Origin: Bacteroidota bacterium
GTDB taxonomy: Bacteria; Bacteroidota; Bacteroidia; Cytophagales; Cyclobacteriaceae
Assembly: GCA_023431285.1 (NCBI GenBank)
Contig: JAEYXN010000017.1
Location: forward strand, 1 to 7,559
DNA length: 7,559 nt
Direction of reading: 5' to 3'
The position numbers and the translations under genes are program-made. Below the pieces are notes generated by a model. That model searched no databases. It saw nothing but the letters and a program-made list of their open reading frames with translations, and was not told the DNA's origin. Positions within the stretch are counted from its first letter, which is position 1, and each line of letters starts with the position of its first letter. Below, in pieces: positions 1 through 7,177 of the stretch.

Positions 1-1018
1 CGAGTACGCGGATCAGTCGGTCATCAATTTCTTTCTCCGTGATCAGTCCCATTTTTACCGCTTCAGGGAGTTTCTTGTAATTGTGATTATCCCATTGGCA
101 CTCTACATCCGTACCTGCAAGCACTCCTTTGGCAGAGGCATGGAATGGTGTGGAAGAAACTTTGTGTGTTGTATAGAAGTCGGCGATCGCCCCGCAATCA
201 GAGACCACCAAATGTTTAAATCCCCAGTCATCACGAAGGATCTTTTGGAGAAGTCTTGTATTACCACAGCATGGTTCGTCATCCAGACGCTGATAGGCAC
301 ACATCACCTGGCGTACATCAGCCTCCTGCACAAGTGCTTTGAACGCAGGGAGATAGGTTTCCCACAGGTCGCGCTGATCTACGCTATTAAGGTTCAGCTC
401 ATGACGGCTCCACTCAGGACCTGAATGGACGGCATAGTGTTTGGCGCATGCCAGAAGCTTCTTGTATTTGCTATCCTCCGGTCCCTGAAGTCCTTTCACC
501 ACAGAGACACCCATGCGTTTCATGAGGTAGGGATCTTCTCCATAAGTTTCCTGTCCGCGGCCCCAACGAGGATCGCGGAAGATGTTAATGTTTGGTGTCC
601 AGACGGATAGACTGAGAAAACGACGGTTCTCCTCACCATTACGGAGTGCGTGATGATACTTTGCCCGGACTTCATCAGACGTGGCGTTGAAGATCTTATA
701 AACGAGCTCGTCATTAAACGACGCTGCCATCCCGATCGGTTCGGGGAAAACAGTGACTTCGCTGTTATTAGCAAGGCCGTGAAGCGCTTCACTCCACCAG
801 TTGAATTTCCTGATCCCCAGGCGCGGGATATCATCTGAAACGTCGCACATGAGAGCTGCCTTTTCTTCGAGGGTAAGGCGGCTCATCAGGTCTTTCGCCC
901 TTTCTTCCGGACTTAATGCCGGATCTCTGAAAGGATGAATCTGCGCCGTGAGGGTTATACTGAATAATAAGAGAAGGGTAATCAGCGACGATGCGCGGGG
1001 GTTGAAGAATTGTTTCAT
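1..1018 (-). CDS. Glycoside hydrolase family 3 protein (beta-xylosidase/beta-glucosidase type), C-terminus beyond window
   Basis: Exported retaining exo-glycosidase that removes terminal beta-linked sugars, probably xylose or glucose, from oligosaccharides. The reverse strand is open from ATG at 1018 to the left edge: 339 codons of a family usually 700-900 aa long, so most of the (beta/alpha)8 barrel domain is seen and the second domain is missing. Residues 1-25 form a signal peptide (hydrophobic core about 12-23, likely cleavage TLTA|Q) with no lipobox, so the protein should be periplasmic or secreted. GH3 landmarks in order are WWSEALHG (74-81), RDPRWGRGQETYGEDPY (148-164), KHYAVHSGPEW (193-203), MCAYQ (239-243) and VVSDCGAI (271-278), in which D274 is the expected catalytic nucleophile. 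The acid/base residue lies in the unseen part. EALHG and SDC-type motifs are, to my knowledge, commoner in xylan-acting GH3 enzymes, so I lean to beta-xylosidase. Family certain, substrate not. Confidence 0.93.
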   Translation of the reverse strand, partial: MKQFFNPRASSLITLLLLFSITLTAQIHPFRDPALSPEERAKDLMSRLTLEEKAALMCDVSDDIPRLGIRKFNWWSEALHGLANNSEVTVFPEPIGMAASFNDELVYKIFNATSDEVRAKYHHALRNGEENRRFLSLSVWTPNINIFRDPRWGRGQETYGEDPYLMKRMGVSVVKGLQGPEDSKYKKLLACAKHYAVHSGPEWSRHELNLNSVDQRDLWETYLPAFKALVQEADVRQVMCAYQRLDDEPCCGNTRLLQKILRDDWGFKHLVVSDCGAIADFYTTHKVSSTPFHASAKGVLAGTDVECQWDNHNYKKLPEAVKMGLITEKEIDDRLIRVL

Positions 1019-1044
1019 GACGTGATTGCTAACCGCCTCAATGT

Positions 1045-1096
1045 ATTGCAATCGATTGGAGACGGACTGTCAGAAATTATTCAATTGCTTGCAATT
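1045..1096. promoter_or_regulatory. Palindrome cluster upstream of the GH3 gene (candidate operator)
   Basis: The 167-bp gap between the greB stop and the GH3 start holds two dyads. AATTGC-TT-GCAATT (1083-1096) has perfect 6-bp arms around a 2-bp centre. CAATCGATTG (1049-1058) is a perfect 10-bp palindrome that overlaps the 8-bp palindrome ATTGCAAT (1045-1052). The 7-mer TTGCAAT occurs in both places (1046-1052 and 1089-1095), 43 bp apart, close to four helical turns. Position and symmetry suggest binding by a dimeric regulator controlling the GH3 gene. No good match to TAnnTTTG was found in this gap, so the promoter itself is not placed. Function is inferred. Confidence 0.35.
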
Positions 1097-1185
1097 TTGA
1101 AACATCAAGTTGTAACGACATGTAAATGAAGTGATTGAAGAACTGCCTTAGAGCTCTCGTTTCTCCCGGGAAAAGATCTCAGAGT

Positions 1186-1659
1186 TTATTTAAGGTACTC
1201 AATCTTCACGATCTTCCATACAAATTCGCCGGCCCCGGTCTTCACAACGACCTCCTCTCCCACCCCTTTTTTAAGAAGCGCCTGAGCCATGGGCGAATCA
1301 ATGGAGATGTAATCCTTTGTGTCGAAGATCTCGTCATACCCAACGATGCGGAATCGTTTATGCATGCCTTTATTGTTCTCGACCTCTACCCACGCGCCGA
1401 ACAGTACCTGACCTTCCTGGAAGGGTGAGTACTCCACGATCTTCAGGTCGTCGATACACTTCCGCAGGTACAGAACGCGGCGGTCTATTTCACGCAGACG
1501 CTTTTTGTTATAATGATAGTCCGCATTCTCGGAACGATCTCCGAGGCTCGCAGCCCATGCCACCTTCTGCGTCGTCTCCGGACGTTCCACCCGCCATAAA
1601 TAATCAAGCTCTGCTTTGAGCTTATCCAGTCCTTCTCGGGTGATCAATCTTGTTTTCAT
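1186..1659 (-). CDS. greB: Transcription elongation factor GreB
   Basis: Cytoplasmic factor that enters the RNA polymerase secondary channel and stimulates cleavage of backtracked RNA, rescuing arrested complexes. From ATG at 1659 the protein is 157 aa, the usual Gre length. An N-terminal coiled coil (about 1-75) carries WAASLGDRSENADY (35-48), with the tip acids D41 and E44 at the same numbers as the Mg2+-coordinating pair in E. coli GreB. The C-terminal FKBP-like domain (about 80-157) contains FGAWVEVEN, FRIVGYDEIF and YISIDSPMAQALLKK, which mark GreB rather than GreA. An upstream in-frame TTG at 1683 would add eight residues with no counterpart in GreB. The MKTRLITREG start and the D41/E44 register favour 1659. 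The gene lies 167 bp upstream of the GH3 gene on the same strand and is divergent from susC; it is a housekeeping gene, not an obvious part of the glycan locus. Confidence 0.96.
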   Translation of the reverse strand: MKTRLITREGLDKLKAELDYLWRVERPETTQKVAWAASLGDRSENADYHYNKKRLREIDRRVLYLRKCIDDLKIVEYSPFQEGQVLFGAWVEVENNKGMHKRFRIVGYDEIFDTKDYISIDSPMAQALLKKGVGEEVVVKTGAGEFVWKIVKIEYLK

Positions 1660-2105
1660 CTTGCCAGGGTAGAGTCTGATCAAGTCAGAATTCCGGCTAA
1701 TATAAATGCAGTTTAATTACGATGGAAGAATTCGGGTCCTGCAATATCTTATGAGCGCTTACTGATCCAAGCAAAACACCAGGGTCAATCAACATGGTGA
1801 ATTGTATGATGATACCTATCACGCGAACCATCACCCATTCTGTCAGACACTACGGACACACTACACGCGGGCGACAGGCCACCAAAAAAATAATGACGCG
1901 TATCAGGTGGGTTGTGTTGAAAGTGTAATTATATTAAACTTAATTACTGCATGGAATTATGGGGCATTCTTTTACCCTGAAATTTCCGGCAACATTTATC
2001 GACGTAATCATTCGGTCCCTGATGATTTCACTGTCGGGATCTCGTACCCCCCAACCTACAACGGAAGACTTCATCGGTTTTTTATTCACCTAAACAATCC
2101 AAACT
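1660..2105. other. Divergent intergenic region between greB and susC
   Basis: This 446-bp spacer must hold the greB promoter (minus strand) and the susC promoter (plus strand). I found no perfect TAnnTTTG on either strand. The closest for greB is the weak reverse-strand TATATTAG at 1697-1704. AT-rich DNA around 1925-1947 contains a dyad listed separately. Other minor structure is a direct repeat of ACACTAC at 1847-1853 and 1858-1864 (11-bp period), seven consecutive A at 1884-1890, and a weak hairpin AATCAT/ATGATT (2006-2011/2022-2027) in the presumed susC leader. No credible gene is visible. The long leader would leave room for post-transcriptional control of susC, but nothing here proves it. 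Confidence 0.6.
1925..1947. promoter_or_regulatory. Inverted repeat upstream of susC (candidate operator)
   Basis: GTAATTA (1925-1931) and TAATTAC (1941-1947) are perfect 7-bp inverted arms separated by 9 bp, so the half-sites are 16 bp apart centre to centre, about one and a half helical turns. The element is the most AT-rich and most symmetrical part of the spacer and lies about 160-180 bp before the susC start. It could be a regulator site or part of a promoter. AT-rich DNA gives such repeats by chance fairly easily, so confidence is low. Confidence 0.3.
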
Positions 2106-5100
2106 ATGAAGGATCCTCTCTACCGTAGTCGGACAGGCCCGAACCATTCGCGGCCCAGACGCTTTGCCGGAATTATGCTGCTGGCTTTTGCCATGCAAAT
2201 AACTCTGGCGCACGCGAAAGCTGTCATTGCGGAAAAAGTGCAGCAGACCGTCGTTACAGGAACCGTAACAGATGGTAACAACAGTCCCCTCCCGGGGGTA
2301 AACGTAGTGATCAAAGGAAGTACATTGGGTACAGTCACTGACGCAAGCGGTTCATATTCGATTGAACCGACAAACACAAACGCAGTTCTTGTATTCAGCT
2401 TCATCGGATTTGTCACTAAAGAAATGCCTATTGCAGGCCAGACACGCATTGATGTTCAGCTCACCACCGACGCGAAAGAACTCTCCGAGGTCGTTGTGGT
2501 GGGATACGGAACTCAAAAGAAGTCTGACCTCACAGGTTCCGTTGGTCAGGTTACAGGCGAACAGATTCTCGAACGACCGATCAACAATGCGCTGCAGGGA
2601 TTACAGGGACGCGTAGCGGGCGTGAACGTCTTTCTGAATTCAGGATCTCCTACCGCCAGCCCACGCGTTGTAATCCGCGGAATGGGCACAATCAATTCTT
2701 CTTCAGGTCCACTCTATGTCGTTGATGGTGTGGTAATGGAAGACATCGCGTTCCTAAATCCATATGACATAGAAAGTATGGAAGTATTGAAGGACGCGTC
2801 CTCAACAGCTATCTATGGCGCGCGTGGTGCAAATGGTGTAATCCTGATCTCAACAAAGCGGGGCGCGAAATCTGAAGGCGTTGTCGTAGGCTACGATGGT
2901 TTTGTAAGTATCGGAACCTTACGGAAGAAAATGGACGTCATGAATTCCCGGGAGTGGCTCAGCGTGGTTGAGAAGGGATTTGAAAATACGCCGAAATATA
3001 ATCCTAACGAGAACCCGCTTTTCACGAAGAACGATCCACGGCTCTTCGACGCAAACGGCAATCCCCTTTATGATACAGACTGGCAGGATGAGGCCACAAG
3101 AACTGCGGTGTCGCACAACCACCAGATATCAATCCAAAGCAGAAGTGAGAAGTCTTCTCTCGGAACTTTCTTCAACTATGCGCGCATGGAAGGTATCATG
3201 GTTAACAGCTGGCTGGAACGTCTGAACGGGAAAATTGCCTATGATGTCACTCCGAAGAAATGGTTTACCATCGGCGCCAACCTTCTCGTCAACATAACGA
3301 AAGAGAACGCAGTCGAAGAAGGCGGTGGCGGACAAGTGCCAAGGCGTACGATGATTGAGATGCCTCCCATATTCCCCGTGAAGTTTCCCGACGGGACTTG
3401 GAGCAACAGCCAGATGCTTTCTGATCCATATCTCCTCGAAGCAATGGCAAACCCGGTACATGTCCTCGAAACAGAAGACCGCAATCGCCGCCGCACACAA
3501 CTATTCGGAAACATCTACCTCACCTTCCACCTCATGGAAGGGCTCGACCTGAAAACACAATTCGGGTTCGATAAACATGATCGCCTTTTCCGCCGATACG
3601 GTCCTGATGATTTGATCAACATCTCGGCAAACCAGGGAGGAGTCGCCGAAATAGAAAACCAGGACATCAATTATTGGCAGCAGGAGACGTTTCTTTCCTA
3701 TAACAAAGAAAAGGGCGACCATCGTGTGAACGCTGTCCTTGGTCTTAGCTGGCAGGAACGTAACTACAATCAGAATTACCAGTATGCTGAAGGATTTACC
3801 GACAACTTCTTCAAGTATAATAATATCGATGCAGCCGCAAGACCGAGTGCCCCCACTTCCGATCACGACAGGTGGGCGTTAAACTCATACTTCTTACGGG
3901 CTGGCTACACGTTGAAAGATAAATACCTGCTGACTTTGACAGGCCGCGTCGACGGTTCCTCCCGTTTCGGTGAAAATAACAAGTATGGCTTCTTCCCTTC
4001 CGCAGGAGTTGGTTGGGTACTTTCCAATGAACCTTTCCTCACCGACGTTGGTGGTCTTGAAACGCTGAAGCTTCGCGCCAGCTATGGTGTCACCGGGAAT
4101 ACAGAGATCCCGACTTACCAGTCACTGGCCACCATTTCCTCCGGGACCACACTGATCAATGGGGAAAGAGCTCCATCCAGCAATGTCACGCGATTGCCGA
4201 ACCCGGATCTGTCATGGGAAAAGACACATCAGTTTGATGTAGGCTTCGACGTTGGACTTTTCAATAACCGGTTGTCTCTTGAGTTTGATTACTATTACAA
4301 GCTCACAACGGACCTCCTGCTGGACAGACCCGTTCCAAACTCTACCGGGTTCTCCGGTGTCAGGGATAACATCGGGGAAGTCTCCAACCGTGGTGTTGAG
4401 TTCCTGCTCAATAGTGTGAATGTTGATCGACCGGATTTCGGCTGGACTTCTACGCTAAACTTCAACTACAATCAGAACAGAATTGAGAAGCTGGGTGAAA
4501 ATGACGAAGACATCTTCGCCGGTCCATTCTGGGTGACAGGGAGCCAGACGATCTTCCGCGTAGGCGAGCCTATCAGTTCTTTCTGGGGCTACGAACGCTA
4601 TGGAACATGGGGATCAGATGAAAACCCTGCCGGTGTTCAACCCGGACAGGCGAAACGTTCTGACCAGCCCACGATCATTGGCAAAGGAATTCCAACCTGG
4701 ACCGGAAGCTTCGTCAACAACCTGCGTTTCCGGAATTTCGACTTCACTCTGGATCTTCAGTTTGTATATGATGTCGACATCATGCAACAGTTCTATCATT
4801 CGACAGAAGATCGATCAGGCATCGCGAATGGCTTGAGATCTATTCTCACCGGATGGACTCCCGAGAATCAAAACACCATGGTGCAGGAAATCAGACACCA
4901 GGGATACGGTGGGCAGGATAGCCAGGTTGACAGCAGATGGATCGCAGACGGATCATACCTGCGCGTAAACCTTATCTCACTTGGTTATAATCTTGACGGA
5001 GGACTGCTGGATCGTCTCAAGGTGAATAATCTTCGCGTTTACGCAAGTGTGCAGAATGCTTTTGTTTTCCACTCAGATGAGTTCCAGGGATACGATCCCG

Positions 5101-5198
5101 AAGCAACGTCATGGGGTGAGCAATGGACGCAGAATATCTTCTTCTTCCAGTATCCGAAGCCCAGGACGTATACCCTCGGCGTTAATCTAAAATTCTAG
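2106..5198 (+). CDS. SusC/RagA-family TonB-linked outer membrane transporter
   Basis: Outer-membrane beta-barrel that imports an oligosaccharide, or less often a peptide, into the periplasm using TonB-ExbBD energy, working under a SusD lid. The 1030-aa length is normal for the family. In order: signal peptide with a long basic n-region (1-20), hydrophobic core 21-36 and likely cleavage after AHA (35-37); carboxypeptidase-regulatory-like domain about 48-121 (VTGTVTDGNNSPLPGVNVV, 50-68); the family motif LSEVVVVGYGTQKK (126-139); plug domain about 140-255 with LYVVDG (203-208) and IESMEVLKDASSTAIYGARG (222-241) then ANGVILISTKRG (242-253); 22-strand barrel for the remainder, ending LGVNLKF with the terminal Phe typical of barrel proteins. 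No N-terminal STN signalling domain is seen, so sigma/anti-sigma control through this protein is unlikely. ATG at 2106 lies in an A-rich leader without Shine-Dalgarno. The susD-like gene follows after 6 bp. Substrate unknown. Confidence 0.97.
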   Translation: MKDPLYRSRTGPNHSRPRRFAGIMLLAFAMQITLAHAKAVIAEKVQQTVVTGTVTDGNNSPLPGVNVVIKGSTLGTVTDASGSYSIEPTNTNAVLVFSFIGFVTKEMPIAGQTRIDVQLTTDAKELSEVVVVGYGTQKKSDLTGSVGQVTGEQILERPINNALQGLQGRVAGVNVFLNSGSPTASPRVVIRGMGTINSSSGPLYVVDGVVMEDIAFLNPYDIESMEVLKDASSTAIYGARGANGVILISTKRGAKSEGVVVGYDGFVSIGTLRKKMDVMNSREWLSVVEKGFENTPKYNPNENPLFTKNDPRLFDANGNPLYDTDWQDEATRTAVSHNHQISIQSRSEKSSLGTFFNYARMEGIMVNSWLERLNGKIAYDVTPKKWFTIGANLLVNITKENAVEEGGGGQVPRRTMIEMPPIFPVKFPDGTWSNSQMLSDPYLLEAMANPVHVLETEDRNRRRTQLFGNIYLTFHLMEGLDLKTQFGFDKHDRLFRRYGPDDLINISANQGGVAEIENQDINYWQQETFLSYNKEKGDHRVNAVLGLSWQERNYNQNYQYAEGFTDNFFKYNNIDAAARPSAPTSDHDRWALNSYFLRAGYTLKDKYLLTLTGRVDGSSRFGENNKYGFFPSAGVGWVLSNEPFLTDVGGLETLKLRASYGVTGNTEIPTYQSLATISSGTTLINGERAPSSNVTRLPNPDLSWEKTHQFDVGFDVGLFNNRLSLEFDYYYKLTTDLLLDRPVPNSTGFSGVRDNIGEVSNRGVEFLLNSVNVDRPDFGWTSTLNFNYNQNRIEKLGENDEDIFAGPFWVTGSQTIFRVGEPISSFWGYERYGTWGSDENPAGVQPGQAKRSDQPTIIGKGIPTWTGSFVNNLRFRNFDFTLDLQFVYDVDIMQQFYHSTEDRSGIANGLRSILTGWTPENQNTMVQEIRHQGYGGQDSQVDSRWIADGSYLRVNLISLGYNLDGGLLDRLKVNNLRVYASVQNAFVFHSDEFQGYDPEATSWGEQWTQNIFFFQYPKPRTYTLGVNLKF

Positions 5199-5204
5199 AA
5201 CCAA

Positions 5205-6794
5205 ATGAGCATTAATATGAGATTACAATATATCGTCGTCATTGCCTTTATGGGTACGCTGCTTTCGGCGTGTGACGACTTCCTCAAAGAAAGTCCGAAG
5301 GACGAGTTTAGTGTCGATCAATACTTCAGCGACCCTGATCACGCGATAAGCGCAGTAAACGGTTTATACAGAACAGGAGCGCCGCAGATGTTCGATGGCG
5401 GCGTTTACTCCGGTACGCGCATGATGTTCATTCAGTATATGACAGGATTCTTTGACAACGAATACCGCGGACAGGAACTACACATCCAGCGGGCGCAGCA
5501 ACTCACCCTCGATGGTTCGAACACTGCAACATACATGAACGATATCTGGCTTGATCTGTATCGGGGTATATCGAGAGCGAACAATTCGATCGCAAACATC
5601 CCTGCAACGCCAGGGCTAAGCACAGAAGAGGCCAACAGTCTATTGGGTGAGGCACGCTTCTTCCGAGCGCTAGCGTATTTCTACCTTGTAAGAATGTTCG
5701 GGGACGTCCCGCTGGTCACGGAACCGGTAACTTCACTTGACGGTGTTTATGTCGAGAGATCCGGCATCGAAAGTGTATACGGGCTGATCGTGGAAGACCT
5801 GACTTTCGCATTGGAACAGGGCGGACTGTCCACTGATCATATGGCTGACAACGGAAGCCGCATCACTCAGGGCGCGGTGGCGATCCTTCTTGCAGATGTT
5901 TATCTGACAATGGCCGGATATCCTCTTCAGCAGACTGAGCGATACGCCGATGCGGCCACCATCGCAAGAAATCTTATCAACGGAGAGTATGGCGACTATG
6001 AACTGGAGATTAATGGTCCGGATGCCGCGAATAGTGCATACAACAAGATAAGGAAGAGCGATGTGTCACGCGAATACCTTTACTACAAAGAATATATGGC
6101 TGGAATATCTAATTCTCCTAACCCGCCATGGTCCTACCCTGTCGGTCAGGTGAAGTATACGCAATATGACATCACCAACGGCGCCTATCAGCCGGAGCCT
6201 GAGTTTCTGTGGGCATACGATCCTGCCGTCGATCTCCGAATGCAAAATAAACAGTTCTTTCACTGGACGCTGGACACACCTGATGGCGAGGTGACCTTCC
6301 AGCCAACACCTTATATGTGGCACGACGACGCCGCATTGTTCAATGGTCCCGCTGCGTCCAGTAAGGACGTTGTCGTATATGGATTCGCAAATGCATACCT
6401 GATTGCCGCAGAAGCCCTCGCTCACACTGAAGGTGTAACCCCAGAAGCTGCGGGCTATCTCGCGGAGGTACGTGGACGGGCTTACTGGCAGATTGGCGTC
6501 GATGCGATTCAGACAGAAGTTGCCGGTTTACCTGTAGAGGACTTTATTGAAGAAGTATGGACTGAGCGTATGCGTGAGCTTGTGTTCGAGTTCCGTACGT
6601 GGTTTGACATCCAACGAACGCGCAAATATCCAGTTACTGATGAAAATAACAGGGGTCAGGTTACTTATGTAGATGTGGTTGGCCACACCAATCCTCTTGG
6701 CGCTACTTTCCAGGAAAAGCATTTGCTCTTCCCTTTGTCCGAGAACGAAGTGCAGCGCAATCCTGGTTTAGGTGGTAATAATCCAGGCTACTAA
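5205..6794 (+). CDS. SusD/RagB-family surface glycan-binding lipoprotein
   Basis: Surface lipoprotein that caps the SusC-like barrel, binds the incoming glycan and releases it into the transporter. It has 529 aa, the usual SusD length. A type II signal peptide has core 9-20 and lipobox LSAC, so C23 is the lipidated residue. The acidic pair D24-D25 after it matches Bacteroidota surface-export preferences. CDDFLKESP (23-31) is a standard SusD N-terminus. Helical TPR-like N-terminal region: GEARFFRALAYFYLVRMFGD (148-167) is the family's signature helix. C-terminal SusD/RagB domain: ERMRELVFEFRTWFDIQRT (454-472) and the ending LLFPLSENEVQRNPGLGG then NNPGY. A second in-frame ATG at 5217 would still leave a workable signal peptide; I keep 5205. 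The 6-bp gap after susC indicates one transcript. Binding residues and ligand cannot be deduced from sequence alone. Confidence 0.97.
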   Translation: MSINMRLQYIVVIAFMGTLLSACDDFLKESPKDEFSVDQYFSDPDHAISAVNGLYRTGAPQMFDGGVYSGTRMMFIQYMTGFFDNEYRGQELHIQRAQQLTLDGSNTATYMNDIWLDLYRGISRANNSIANIPATPGLSTEEANSLLGEARFFRALAYFYLVRMFGDVPLVTEPVTSLDGVYVERSGIESVYGLIVEDLTFALEQGGLSTDHMADNGSRITQGAVAILLADVYLTMAGYPLQQTERYADAATIARNLINGEYGDYELEINGPDAANSAYNKIRKSDVSREYLYYKEYMAGISNSPNPPWSYPVGQVKYTQYDITNGAYQPEPEFLWAYDPAVDLRMQNKQFFHWTLDTPDGEVTFQPTPYMWHDDAALFNGPAASSKDVVVYGFANAYLIAAEALAHTEGVTPEAAGYLAEVRGRAYWQIGVDAIQTEVAGLPVEDFIEEVWTERMRELVFEFRTWFDIQRTRKYPVTDENNRGQVTYVDVVGHTNPLGATFQEKHLLFPLSENEVQRNPGLGGNNPGY

Positions 6795-6803
6795 CTAGTG
6801 TGA

Positions 6804-6870
6804 TTGAACGCAGGGATTCAGGGACTCAGAGGATTCTTCACTCTGTGCGCCCTGCGCCTCCTGCCTTCAA
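6804..6870. repeat. 67-bp imperfect inverted repeat just after susD
   Basis: Ten bases after the susD stop, four 5-bp blocks pair in nested order: TTGAA/TTCAA (6804-6808/6866-6870), GCAGG/CCTGC (6810-6814/6860-6864), CAGGG/CCCTG (6819-6823/6850-6854) and CAGAG/CTCTG (6827-6831/6841-6845). Between them are a C-C mismatch and two small internal loops, and a 9-nt terminal loop closes the structure. The left arm is itself made of three similar 8-9-mers starting CAGGG or CAGAG. In RNA it would form a long hairpin able to protect or end the susCD message. No U-tract follows, so it is not a standard intrinsic terminator. It could equally be a dispersed palindromic repeat present elsewhere in the genome. 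Confidence 0.6.
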
Positions 6871-7001
6871 CCGCCTACACATCCTCAGAGGACAATTCTT
6901 TAACATTGAAGAAGTACATTCAAACAGAATGATATTAGCATAGCAGAAAGTAAGGAACCCCGAAAGCTCCCCTCCAGAGCCCGCGGCTGCAGACGTCTCT
7001 C

Positions 7002-7075
7002 AATGATTCTGTCATTCTCCTATCCCACCCGCACCCTTAGTCTAAGAACCCAACGCGCAGAATGTTTCTGACATT
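7002..7075. promoter_or_regulatory. Pair of related palindromes (AATGWTTCTGWCATT)
   Basis: AATGATTCTGTCATT (7002-7016) and AATGTTTCTGACATT (7061-7075) each have 5-bp inverted arms around the same centre TTCTG. The second extends to 6-bp arms (7060-7076). They differ at only two positions, and these are the paired bases A-T and T-A, so symmetry is kept. The copies start 59 bp apart, with the small dyad CTTAG-T-CTAAG (7036-7046) between them. They lie 130-200 bp upstream of the VOC start and about 210-280 bp after susD. Two operators for one dimeric regulator is the simplest reading; paired RNA hairpins are an alternative. Confidence 0.45.
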
Positions 7076-7118
7076 CATGCAATTTGTCTCTGGGCCTTCG
7101 AATCTCCGCGCTTATCTT

Positions 7119-7149
7119 CGTCGCATTGCACCATCCTCAACGTCGCATT
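7119..7149. repeat. 9-bp direct repeat CGTCGCATT, 22-bp period
   Basis: CGTCGCATT occurs at 7119-7127 and 7141-7149 in the same orientation, with starts 22 bp apart, close to two helical turns. The second copy ends 28 bp before the candidate -7 element at 7178, just upstream of where the -33 element would be. Head-to-tail sites about two turns apart next to a -33 region are typical of AraC-type activators, but no such regulator is in the window, so this is inference. Confidence 0.35.
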
Positions 7150-7177
7150 CAGCCTTCTCCCAATCTCAAGTCTCATA

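Noticed and set aside
83..838. Several plus- and minus-strand open frames within the GH3 region
   Set aside because: They are out-of-frame shadows of the intact reverse-strand GH3 reading frame, which carries all the family motifs without interruption.
1140..1185. Rho-independent terminator after greB
   Set aside because: The CCCGGG-centred palindrome has no room for a loop without losing most of its stem, and no clean T-run follows on the greB strand.
1660..1683. N-terminal extension of GreB from TTG at 1683
   Set aside because: The eight extra residues have no counterpart in GreB, and starting at ATG 1659 puts the catalytic acids at 41 and 44 as in E. coli.
1802..2128. 108-codon plus-strand open frame before susC
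   Set aside because: It needs a TTG start, overlaps the susC start by 23 bp, resembles no family I know, has no signal peptide or domain pattern, and crosses the AT-rich regulatory-looking DNA. Most likely a chance frame.
2157..2175. Twin-arginine (Tat) export signal in SusC
   Set aside because: RPRRFAGIM contains RR-F but lacks the S/T-RR-x-F-L-K pattern. TonB-dependent barrels are exported unfolded by Sec and assembled by BAM.
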